From Pseudomonadota bacterium (GTDB taxonomy: Bacteria > Pseudomonadota > Gammaproteobacteria > GCA-001735895), in the NCBI GenBank assembly GCA_022563685.1, contig JADFMY010000017.1:1-37097 (forward strand): a DNA stretch of 37,097 nucleotides. Direction: 5' to 3'. The notes beneath the pieces are model-generated. The model had not been told where the DNA came from. It worked only from the letters and a program-made list of their open reading frames with translations, and did not search any database. Made by a program: the position numbers and the translations under genes. Below, one piece after another: positions 7,326 through 16,416 of this stretch (positions are counted from its first letter, which is position 1; each line of letters starts with the position of its first letter).

Positions 7326-9200
7326 ATGAGAGTAGAGTTCGACATCGCAAGCGATCAGATCGATGGCGCCAGAGACTATCAGGAAGACGCCTACATGGTT
7401 AATCAGATGGGTGAAACTGAAAATGGCGATATCTGCTCGTTGGTGATTATGGCGGACGGCATGGGTGGCCATGCCGCCGGTAATGTCGCCAGCAATATGG
7501 TGATCGCAACCTTTAATAAAACCTTTCAGTCCAGCTTTCCAACCAAAAAAATTGCCGAGTCCTTAACCGAAAGTCTGAATCGTTCCAACGATCAAATCCG
7601 TGCTTCTGTCAAGGAGACGCCGGCATTAAGAGGGATGGGTTGCACCATGGTTTCGGCTTACCTGGAGGGCGACAAACTCTATTGGGTCAGTGTCGGCGAT
7701 AGTCATATTTACCTGATTCGCGATCGAGAGCTGATTAAACAAAATGCCGATCACAGCTATGGCGCTTATCTCGATATGATGAAGGAACAGGGCATGGATA
7801 TCTCCGAAAGGGACGGCATGTCGAGAAATATGCTGATGAGCGCTATGACCGGCGAAGAAATCAGCAGCATCGACGTATCCGAAGTACCGATCAAGGTTCG
7901 CCCCGGTGACAGGGTTATCGTTGCGAGCGATGGCCTCGATACCCTCGGCGCGGGCGCAATCATTCAATACTCCTCCTGGTCTGCGACGGCGAAAGAATGC
8001 GTTTATGCACTGTTAAAGGCGGTTGAGGATGCCAATAAAATCAATCAGGATAACACCACGCTGATTATCATCGACATCAAGGAACGCAAGCAGGAGGAGG
8101 CCGCAGCACAACCGGATGCAGAATCCGAGAAACCGGTTAGCCGGATAGCGGATGTCCGGGTTAAAGAGCAACCCAGCCCTCCAAGAGAACCCCGGTCCTA
8201 CAAAGGACTGGTCTGGCTCGTGATTCTTGGGTTACTGGGCGCCGGCGGATTCTTTGCCTGGGAAAAAGGACTGCTTCAGCAGGTACAGGAGCAGGTTCAG
8301 GAAATGGTGGAAGCACAACTGGAAACGCCCGAAGTGGAACCCATAACGGCTAGCGAAATTGAATCGGAACAACAGGCTGCAGAGCTGGCCGGGCAACAAG
8401 CAGAGCAGGCAGAGCCGCTTCAGGCCGAACCGGCACCCGAACCAGAGCTGGAACCTCAATTTGTCGATAAGGCCGATCCGTTCAGGGATAAGCTTAAATC
8501 GGGTGGTCGAGGGCCGTTGATGGTTCAGGTGCCATCGGGTACTTTTCGTATGGGTGGGGCTTCCGGTATTATTTCAGCGGACGAGGTGCCCCGTCATAAA
8601 GTTAATATAGAGTCGATCATGGTATCGGTGTACGAAGTGACCTATGCAGAATACGATTTGTTCGCCAAATCTAGCAACCGCAAGCTACCCGACAGTAGTG
8701 GTTGGGATCGGAAAACCCATCCGGTGAATAATATCTCCTGGGATGATGCGCTGCGCTATACCAAATGGTTGAGTAAGCAAACCGGTAAGATATATCGGCT
8801 TTTATCCGAGTCAGAATGGGAATACGTGGCGCGGGCTGGAACGACTTCGTCCTTCTGGTGGGGAACCTCTGCAGGGACGAGTAACGCGCATTGCTTCGAT
8901 TGCAAAAGCGATTATAACACCAGCAAACCAGCAAAAGTGGGCACCTATAAACCCAATACGTTCGGCCTGTACGATACTGCGGGTAACCTGTATGAATGGG
9001 TGCATGATTGTTACCATCGAAATTATAAAGAAGCGCCCACCGATGGGTCGGTTTGGGAAGGTGGCGACTGTGAAGTCCGGGTAGTCAGAGGAGGCGCTTT
9101 CCGCAGCCCGGCTGACTCGATGCGCGTAGAGAATAGAGAAAAATTCCCAAGCAAACGGGGGCAGTACAATGTCGGGTTCCGCCTGGCGCGAGATTTGTGA
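7326..9200 (+). CDS. PP2C phosphatase - TM - SUMF1-domain fusion protein
   Basis: A 624-aa protein in three parts. Residues 1-250 are a PP2C/Stp1-type Ser/Thr phosphatase with the metal-site motifs intact: DYQEDAY, MADGMGGHAAG, VGDSH, ASDGLDT and QDNTT. A single membrane helix follows (about 294-313, GLVWLVILGLLGAGGFFAW), then an acidic, Glu/Gln/Ala/Pro-rich linker (about 315-390). Residues about 395-622 are a SUMF1 (formylglycine-generating enzyme-like) fold: VPSGTFRMGG, EVTYAEY, PVNNISWDDA, LLSESEWEYVARAG, RGGAF and VGFRLARD. The cytoplasmic phosphatase would be tethered to a periplasmic SUMF1 module. The two catalytic cysteines of true formylglycine-generating enzymes are absent from the RGGAFRSPADSMRVENRE region, so that domain is probably a binding module. 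Confidence 0.88.
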   Translation: MRVEFDIASDQIDGARDYQEDAYMVNQMGETENGDICSLVIMADGMGGHAAGNVASNMVIATFNKTFQSSFPTKKIAESLTESLNRSNDQIRASVKETPALRGMGCTMVSAYLEGDKLYWVSVGDSHIYLIRDRELIKQNADHSYGAYLDMMKEQGMDISERDGMSRNMLMSAMTGEEISSIDVSEVPIKVRPGDRVIVASDGLDTLGAGAIIQYSSWSATAKECVYALLKAVEDANKINQDNTTLIIIDIKERKQEEAAAQPDAESEKPVSRIADVRVKEQPSPPREPRSYKGLVWLVILGLLGAGGFFAWEKGLLQQVQEQVQEMVEAQLETPEVEPITASEIESEQQAAELAGQQAEQAEPLQAEPAPEPELEPQFVDKADPFRDKLKSGGRGPLMVQVPSGTFRMGGASGIISADEVPRHKVNIESIMVSVYEVTYAEYDLFAKSSNRKLPDSSGWDRKTHPVNNISWDDALRYTKWLSKQTGKIYRLLSESEWEYVARAGTTSSFWWGTSAGTSNAHCFDCKSDYNTSKPAKVGTYKPNTFGLYDTAGNLYEWVHDCYHRNYKEAPTDGSVWEGGDCEVRVVRGGAFRSPADSMRVENREKFPSKRGQYNVGFRLARDL

Positions 9201-9280
9201 GGTATTGGTAATATATCGGCGCGAAAAAAACCACCGCCGATTTAATCCTTCGAGCCCTGGTATAATTTCGGAATATCCAG

Positions 9281-9934
9281 ATGTTTGACTGGAATAGTAT
9301 CGATACTGTGTTGCTCGATATGGATGGCACCCTGCTGGATTTGCACTTCGATAATTATTTCTGGCAGGAATACCTGCCTGCACGCTACGCCGAAATCAAG
9401 CTGCTGGATCCACAGCAGGCGAAACAACTATTAAATCAAAAAATCCAGTCTGTACAAGGGACTTTGGACTGGTATTCGACCGATTACTGGAGTGAGATCC
9501 TGGATCTTGATGTTGTCGAGCTAAAACGCGAAGTCAGCCACAAGGTAGCTATCCGTCCCTATTGCAAAGATTTTCTCGAGGCCTTGCAATGCGCTGGGAA
9601 AGATGTCGTCATGGTAACCAATGCCCACCCGGACAGCCTGAAGCTAAAAATGGAAAAGACCGGCATCGCCGAGAATTTTGATCGGCTGATATCGGTACAC
9701 GAATTTGCACTGCCCAAGGAGAACCCCGACTGCTGGCAGGAAGTCCACAACAGGCATCCGTTTGATCGCAAAAGAACCCTGTTGATCGACGATAATTTAA
9801 AAGCCTTACAATCGGCGCTGGATTATGGCATAGAGCGGGTTTTGGCCATCTATCAGCCAGATTCAAAAGCGCCTCAATTGGATGTAATGCATTTCCCGGC
9901 AATATATTCGTTCGCGGAGATCATGCCGGTATAA
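9281..9934 (+). CDS. yrfG: HAD-family nucleotidase, YrfG-like
   Basis: A 217-aa haloacid dehalogenase-superfamily phosphatase. The nucleophile motif is LLDMDGTLLDLHFDNYFW, motif II is VMVTNAH, and the motif III/IV region is LLIDDNLKAL. The long match in the opening segment (WQEYLPARYAE) is characteristic of YrfG, which in E. coli dephosphorylates GMP and IMP. The ATG at 9281 follows a GGAATATCCAG leader. Its stop codon abuts the stop of the convergent helicase pseudogene with no bases between, so this gene marks one edge of the defence island. Confidence 0.88.
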   Translation: MFDWNSIDTVLLDMDGTLLDLHFDNYFWQEYLPARYAEIKLLDPQQAKQLLNQKIQSVQGTLDWYSTDYWSEILDLDVVELKREVSHKVAIRPYCKDFLEALQCAGKDVVMVTNAHPDSLKLKMEKTGIAENFDRLISVHEFALPKENPDCWQEVHNRHPFDRKRTLLIDDNLKALQSALDYGIERVLAIYQPDSKAPQLDVMHFPAIYSFAEIMPV

Positions 9935-12900
9935 CTAGGCTACTCCAATGATGCATGCCAGTATTCGCTTATCTGTCTGTTTTTGTACAGGAAAAGATCT
10001 GAAATGTTCAATTATCTCGGGCTGTAATGTGTCCTTAGCTAATATTAACTTTTTGCGTATGTCTTTAAGTAGCAACGGTTTGATTCTTGGCTGCTTCAGT
10101 TCTTCATACCAAACCGGTCTGATGATATCTAACCATCTTGCGGCAACCTCGTCCCAGTCTGGTTGATGATCCGGGTTTTCCATTTTTAGCATTTTCAATA
10201 TTCGGTCAAAATGATCGACTTCATCCTGGTTAGAGGCTTTTGCAGCGGTCTTTATGTAGGATCCCAGAACCAATTGCATTTCTTTTAAAGCCCGTTGTTT
10301 TTTACGTGATAATAAGCTGCGTTCCATTTTAGCGACTAAGTTGATAAATGTGCGTAGTACAGTTCCCGCTTTTTCATCCAGGGGCATATCTTCAATAACC
10401 TGGGTTAACGCCTCTCTTAATTTGTCAACAACTGCATCAAGTTCGGTGATTGGTTCTGCATTGTAGTTTGGTAGAAAAATCCAGCGAGGGGCTCCCAGCA
10501 TACCTGCGGTTAAACAAAAAAATGCCCAGGGCTTTTCAGCTCTGACCAAACTTACTCTGGAGAGAACGCGTACTTTTACTCGCCGATAGGCCTCATAAAT
10601 ATCGGTCGCAACTAGCGAATTTTCACCGTGTACCAGTTTACGGACATTTTCAAAAGCATCGCTGATACCATCCCAATTGCTAATTTCTGTTTTCTCGAAT
10701 TCCCGGATCATTTCCTTTGTAGAGACAACCGATACTTTAGATTGCATGCTGTCTGGCAATGGAAGGTTTGAACCGAGTAAATTTTCGACTGTTTCAAACC
10801 TTTCGATAAACCTGTCATCAGACGATAGCGCGAACTCCTCCGCGTCTTTTGGCCACCACGCCTCGATTCGTTTATGCGGGCTATCCATACGATCAATACG
10901 CCCAACACGTTGTTCGGCAATGCGCACAACACTGGGCATATCCAGATGAACCACCGAAGATGCCTGCTGTAAGTTCACACCTTCGGAGAGGCTATCGGAG
11001 CATAGCCCTATGACATTGGATAATTCTGACCCCGGTTTAAAAGCTTCGAGAAATTTCCCCCGATTAGTCGACTTATCGCCTGTAGCGATCATAGTCTTCG
11101 GGGCTAAACTATGTTTTGAAATATGACGGTTGATTTCAGCTAATGTTATTGGGCGACTATCAAAGGCCAGAACCAGCTTGTGTTTATTAAGCAAGTCGAC
11201 AAGAAAACTGCCTTTTCTGGCTTCACGATGATTGCTGAGCTTCTTGGTTAATCTGAATATACCCTCATAATATTTGCCGATCATGAGTACATTGTTTTTT
11301 ATGTGCAACTGGATCTGACAACCAGTCCGGTACTTCAACATTTAGCTTGATATTAGGTGGCTTGCCAGATATTTCATATAACTTGCCAATGATATTGCCC
11401 GTAGGGTTGGATTTGCTAAAGTTTTTCAATTTGAAATATTTGACTGCTGCATCGGTTCCGACGATATGTTCTGCGAGTGCCAACCTGGATGATCTTAACG
11501 ATGCCATCACCATGTAGCGAGACAGGTGACTGGCAGACACCAGTCTTCCGGAAAGATAATTTTCTTCTGATTTTCCCTGCTTGCGCAAGATTTCGGGCAT
11601 TTCCAGCGTTTTTGTAAAGTGAGTAACCCCGGTGAGTTGTTCGGCCAGTTTCCTGATTTCACCGGCAATCAGGCGATCACTACTCGGTTCATTTAATTCG
11701 TAGATTTCTGGTTTATGTTTGGGGAACCGGCATTTTTCTCCTCGATAGTCGGTGTACTTATCGGGTTCCCGGTCTATCAGTGCATTGAGCATTCGCTTTG
11801 TCCGACGTACCGTGAATCTTCTGATCTCAGTTCTCAACTGCTTAGCCTCAAGTTCGGTGAAACTATGTTTAATCGACTGCTTGCCTAAAAGTTTTTTAAA
11901 CATATTTAAGGTGTCATCCTCAAGATTATCCGCACCTAACATATCAACGATGCGAAGCAAATCGACCACGCTTCGGTTGATTGGTGTGGCGGTAAAGAGC
12001 AATACGTGATCCGCCATATTTCTCAAAATTTCCTTGGTACGCTTAGATTTAACATTCAGAAAATTATGACCCTCATCAATACACAGTACCTGCGCGCGTC
12101 TTAGCGCTGAAAGCATTAAATCGTGATGCTGACTCTTAGAGTGGCTTAGCACGCCATGTGAATATATATCCAGGTCGGTCACGCTGTTGTCAGATTCGTG
12201 TTTCCAGTTGGATTCAACCGAGGGCGGGCATACCATTAAAGCCTTGCCGTATTTCAACCGACCCGATCGTAAAATCTGATCGACAACAGCGTTGACTAAA
12301 TGAACACCCATACGGGTTTTGCCCGAACCTGTCGCATCGGCGATCAGAACGCTATCCTGTCTTGATAAAATATACAAAGCCTGTGCAATGCCCTGCTTTT
12401 GCGCGGGCCATAATTTGCTTTCGGAAGATAATTGCGACTCACGTATGTAACGTGCGGCCCAGTCACCTTCCAGTAATTCTGCACAGGCCCTTGCCAGGGC
12501 TTCCTGCCAACTGACAAGCTGTAGCAGCATATCAAGTAGTTTGATCAACTCGTCGTTGTAATCCCGCCCAAGTTGCCAATAATTTTCCGCGATATGTACG
12601 GTCTCATCATAACGGGCCTTATCCCGGTTTCGGGTGAAACGAACATTGGCTTCGAGGTTTGTTTTGAGACCTGGAATAGTGAAATTACTTGAACCGAGCG
12701 TAGCGGCCTGATCGCCGATAAATATTTTTGCGTGTAGTCGCCGATTACCACCGACATAGCGCGATAAAACGCTACGTTTTTGTAAGCGCTGCTTGCACAA
12801 CACCAGTTTGGCGCTATTGCGTAATGAAATTCCCTGTTCCATCCAGTAGGCTTGCATCTCTTCGGTAAAATCCTGCCCGTGCAAGCGATAATTATCGCGG

Positions 12901-13184
12901 TGACTGGCAAAAGGTTCAAACCCCAGCGCTACTCGCACTACACTTTTATCATCAGTCTCAGCGATAAAGTCGATAAGTTGATTAAGTCCCGCATAGCCGG
13001 TAATAATCAGTGGCGATTGTGTTTCCAGCAAGTCTCGCCAGATCACATCAGATGAAGTTTGAGTGTCGAGGTTGAGCGGAAAGCGTCTGGCATCCGGCCA
13101 TTGTAGTTCCTGTAATTCCGAGCGAGTTTCAACCGACTCGCTAAATAAATCATAGGTGTACTGCCTGGGTCGTTCCCTCACCAT
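9935..13184 (-). pseudogene. PLD-nuclease / SNF2 helicase, frameshifted
   Basis: Two overlapping reading frames (13184-11265 and 11341-9935) together encode a protein that would be about 1082 aa if one base were removed. Residues 1-210 are a phospholipase D-like domain with HAK...GSSN (about 151-167). The helicase core follows: Walker A ATGSGKT (284-290), DEGH (370-373) and TATP (398-401). The second frame carries the SNF2 C-terminal motifs EGVNLQQASSVVHLDMPS and QRVGRIDRMDS, plus a ~300-residue tail of unknown fold. The break lies at a run of six A residues (plus-strand T run at 11295-11300): five A would join HK-NNVLMIGKYYEG in frame. Decay is most likely; recoding or a sequencing error are alternatives. 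It follows the mod pseudogene by 5 bp. Confidence 0.82.
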
Positions 13185-13189
13185 GGATT

Positions 13190-14894
13190 TTACGGTATTT
13201 CTGTCAGGATGACTTCTTCACCCAGCATATCGATGATTTTTATTGCAACCGTAGACTTGCCAGGCGTCGCGTCGAATTCGTATTCGCCTATGACCAAATC
13301 CTGTTTTCGTGCGGGAATATCGCTGAGGGCGACATTGAATATTTCGCCATCGTAATCGAGGTCAATCATGATGCAGTCAACCACGGCGCGCCAATCATCG
13401 ATTTGAGCGCGGAAGGAACAGGCCATCGTCCATATTCAGGCGCTGAACAATGCTGGGTGAATAGACATCGTTTATCGTGACTTTCAGTTTATTCTTATGC
13501 CGCTTTATGCTCACGCTGGCGACTAGCGGTTCGTGTTTGATGAAGCCACCGTATTTGCGGTCGCTGCGCAGTTCGATGATGTTGATCTTATTGATCGGGC
13601 GGGTACGGTTGTAGTCCTCTACCCAGGCGCGTGCTTTCAGTTCGAGACCCAGGCAAACGATTGTGATATCGCGTTCTTCCTCGGGGCGGCGCTCAATCTC
13701 CTTGCGCAAATCATCGAGATCGAGCGGCGATAGCGGGTGGTTGAACGGGATGATCTTGACCAGTGGCGTGTTTTCGTCTTCGACCAGCTTAGATTGCCGG
13801 TCTTCATCGATAGCCTTCGCCTGCTCCAGCATGACCTTGTGCAGGCGTTTCGCGGTGGTCTGGATTGCGCCCTTGTTGATATCACAACCGATCCAGCGGC
13901 GGCCTAGTTTTTGGGCGGAAATGCATGTCGTTCCAGAACCAACGAAACAGTCAAGTATCAAATCACCCTCGTTTGACAGAGAAGTAATCAATCGGCCTAT
14001 TAGCTCTAGCGGCTTTTGTGTTGGATAATCTGTGTGCTCACTACTTCTTGTATGTTCACGTCTTATTTCCCATACATCTCGCATTGGCACACCTAAAGAT
14101 ACTTCCTCAGTCTCTCTCTTTACAAAACTACCATCCTCAGTTTCGACCGTGGTTAGACGCTTTCCACCGTAGTCACTTAAAGTTCTTTCAGAAGATTGTT
14201 CATAAAGTTTGTTAAAGGTATGTGAATTATCGTTCGATTTTGTATACCAGAACAAATTATCATGCATCGATTGAAATGAGGGTGTATTTGTTGGCCATCT
14301 CCTATAAAACCATATTAATTCGTTCTTGAAATGTTTCTCAGAACCCATTACTTCATCAAGCAGCATTCTCAGAAAATGAGATCGTTTGTTATCACAGTGC
14401 AATACGATACTCCCTTCGTTTGAGAGCAACTCTCTCAATAGCATCAACCGCTCATACATAAACTGCAAGTAGTTATCGTTGGCCCAGATATCTTCGTACT
14501 GAATCTGTTCGCCCAGGGTATATTCCTCACCATCCACTTTGGTCGTACCGTTAGTACCGCGCAGTTGCACCTTGCGCACATAATCGGCGCCGGAATCAAA
14601 CGGTGGGTCGATGTATATCAACTTTACCTTGCCCCGAAAACCGTTAGCCAGCAGGTGCGCGAGCACGTCTTTATTATCGCCGTGGAACAACAGGCCACCC
14701 GCTTCGAACTTGTCAGGCCAGTCGCTTTGATATGCCTCGCAGTTTTCAAATGCCCGCGTCGCGGCGCTGAAGCTTTCGACAAGCTGCGCCGGGTAGGCTT
14801 TGACCGTGCTCAGTGGCCGCTTGCCCACCCAGGTGAGCATCGGCCGTCCCTTGGCCTTGCGGATTTTAACGTTCCTGTGTTTGTTATCGTCCAT
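13190..14894 (-). pseudogene. mod: type III-like Mod DNA methyltransferase, frameshifted near 3' end
   Basis: The first frame (14894-13395, 499 aa) is an amino-methyltransferase of the beta order. Motif IV IYIDPPFDSGADY (DPPF at 96-99) precedes the SAM motif DCFVGSGTT (315-323), as in type III Mod proteins that methylate adenine N6 or cytosine N4. A second frame (13426-13190) continues with FRAQIDDWRAVVDCIMID and ends with KIIDMLGEEV, the expected C-terminal part of this family. Removing one base within GGAAGGAA (plus-strand 13411-13418) fuses them into about 567 aa. The catalytic motifs lie before the break, so partial activity cannot be excluded. It starts 6 bp after the antitoxin stop. Confidence 0.82.
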
Positions 14895-14900
14895 GTTGTT

Positions 14901-15983
14901 TTATAAAGCCCACTTATATTGTTCTCTGTGACTATGGCAATGATGCGCAATATGCCCATCGTGCTGTAACCGGCCAGTGACGACGCCGGGTGCAATACCG
15001 ATGGATTTGGCAAAGTTGTGTATCGATTGAGCAGTAAAAATTCCCGTTTGGGTAAATGCCGTATAGGCGCTTATGGGTATCAGGGTATTACTGGCAAAAT
15101 GATCGGCTTCCTGCTCCTGTACCCGCGTTTCAGCATCGTCGCTACCATCTTCAAGAAAGATACGGCGCTTGTCGTGTAGCAGGATATGCGCAATTTCATG
15201 GAACAGGCTGAACCAGAAAATATCCGCCCAACTTCCTCGGATGGTCATCATCAAAACTGCCTTATCTGGGTGAATCCAGAAGGTTGCACCATTGGTGTAG
15301 GTTTTGGGTAAATGCGGTAATAGCACCAGTGCGACGCCGACATCGGCCAGGCGTTTGAGTAATTTCTGCTGGAAGCTTTCTGGACTCGTTACCGAGAGCT
15401 GGCGAAATTCGGGTATTAAAGCTTTCAGGGCTTTTTTATCAAATGGACGGGTTGGTATCTGCTCCGCTTCCAGTGCGCCTGCGCGTAACCAGGCGGCCAG
15501 TGTTTCGTGAGACAGGTTTTTGTGCCTGCTTTTTCTAAATGCGGGCGCATAGGAACGCACATCGGGTAAATTCGAGAGCGACGCGACGCCGAAGAATCGG
15601 CGCAGTTCGCGTACTTTTTCTATCGCTTTACGCGTTTTCCTGACCCATCCGAGCCTGGCCATTTCAGCGTAAGGGAAGCAACCGACATCGGCTGCTTCCG
15701 CCTCGATGTGCTGCTCTGCCTGCGCTCTTGCACGGATTAACTGGTAATCGGCTTCCAGCCCGGTCCATATATGAGCGGGTACGCCCAGAACTTCTTCGAG
15801 CTGCAATGCGGTATCGGGCGTAATCGCCTTGATACCCTTGACGATTTCGCTGATGGCCTGTACGGGCCTGCCCATGCGGCGCGCGAGGTCAGCCTGGTTC
15901 AGCCCAAGTTCTGCGCTCGCTTCGAGCAGGTATTCACCGGGCGGTATCGCCAGATCAGAATAATGCTTGTTATTAGTCTCCAT
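14901..15983 (-). CDS. HigA-like antitoxin with ImmA/IrrE metallopeptidase domain
   Basis: A 360-aa protein with an N-terminal HigA-type helix-turn-helix (about residues 12-75: GLNQADLARRMGRPVQAISEIV) and a C-terminal ImmA/IrrE zinc peptidase domain. HEIAH sits at 262-266, and EQEADHFA about 25 residues later supplies the likely third ligand. Such proteins act as antitoxins and autorepressors; the peptidase half may sense or cleave a partner regulator. It overlaps the toxin gene by 11 bp and precedes mod by 6 bp, so it is embedded in the restriction-modification operon. Intact, unlike its restriction-modification neighbours. Confidence 0.9.
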   Translation of the reverse strand: METNNKHYSDLAIPPGEYLLEASAELGLNQADLARRMGRPVQAISEIVKGIKAITPDTALQLEEVLGVPAHIWTGLEADYQLIRARAQAEQHIEAEAADVGCFPYAEMARLGWVRKTRKAIEKVRELRRFFGVASLSNLPDVRSYAPAFRKSRHKNLSHETLAAWLRAGALEAEQIPTRPFDKKALKALIPEFRQLSVTSPESFQQKLLKRLADVGVALVLLPHLPKTYTNGATFWIHPDKAVLMMTIRGSWADIFWFSLFHEIAHILLHDKRRIFLEDGSDDAETRVQEQEADHFASNTLIPISAYTAFTQTGIFTAQSIHNFAKSIGIAPGVVTGRLQHDGHIAHHCHSHREQYKWAL

Positions 15984-16275
15984 AATGCTTACTCACTTCC
16001 TCTATCATTACAATTTCCAACTGCTCACCGGTTAGTTTAAATATCAACCGGTAGTAGCCGGACAGCTTTATCGCATATTCGCCTTTCCTTGCGCCTTTAA
16101 GCGCATGGCAACGCAGGCCGGGTAAAGACATTAATTGTTTCAGACTCTGTGAGTGCTGAATGATATTAATGCGTTGTATATATTTTCGTGCAATTTGTTC
16201 GCCGAATTTTTTGCTGGCTTTGCGATGTTCCTTGAAACAGATTTCCAACTGCCGGGTTTTGAATTTGACGATCAA
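15973..16275 (-). CDS. HigB/RelE-type toxin (killer protein)
   Basis: A 100-aa protein of the RelE/HigB mRNA-interferase fold. LPGLRCHALKGARKGEYAIKLSG and YRLIFKL are the strands typical of HigB killer proteins. Family members cleave mRNA on the ribosome and are neutralised by a HigA antitoxin, which is encoded immediately downstream with an 11-bp overlap. The start is TTG at 16275, preceded by AAGGA at 6 nt spacing; a nearby ATG is out of frame. A good promoter with an operator-like palindrome lies just upstream. Confidence 0.88.
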   Translation of the reverse strand: MIVKFKTRQLEICFKEHRKASKKFGEQIARKYIQRINIIQHSQSLKQLMSLPGLRCHALKGARKGEYAIKLSGYYRLIFKLTGEQLEIVMIEEVSKHYGD

Positions 16276-16302
16276 TGGCCATCCTTGCGTTTCAAATGAT
16301 AT

Positions 16303-16332
16303 AGTATATATTAATTCACCCTAAAGGTGAAT
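16303..16332 (-). promoter_or_regulatory. toxin-antitoxin promoter with operator palindrome
   Basis: Read on the minus strand, TTCACC (16331-16326) and TATACT (16308-16303) form a sigma70-type promoter with a 17-bp spacer. Transcription would begin about 20 nt before the TTG start of the toxin. The inverted repeat ATTCACC-5 nt-GGTGAAT (16314-16332) covers the -35 box and part of the spacer. That is the expected place for autorepression by the HigA-like protein. The binding itself is inferred. Confidence 0.65.
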
Positions 16333-16394
16333 AGTATTATCAATTTGGTGGTCACTTTGCCGACTCTTCATCTAATTGAGTCAGGACGTTGATC

Positions 16395-16416
16395 GGTCGA
16401 ATGAATTCGACCCTAC
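16395..16416. repeat. REP-like palindrome, single copy
   Basis: GGTCGAAT-GA-ATTCGACC followed by CTAC. This is the same unit as in the paired repeat at 20668-20730, in the opposite orientation to its left arm. Its end supplies the TAG stop of the Res remnant (16413-16415). It could form a stable hairpin on either strand. Confidence 0.75.

Noticed and set aside
8990-9200. SUMF1 domain as a true formylglycine-generating enzyme
   Set aside because: The two catalytic cysteines of that enzyme are missing in the C-terminal motif.
11265-11341. Two separate genes rather than one broken helicase
   Set aside because: Helicase motifs are split between frames in the usual order, and removal of one base gives a continuous protein. 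A natural two-gene split would normally fall between domains.
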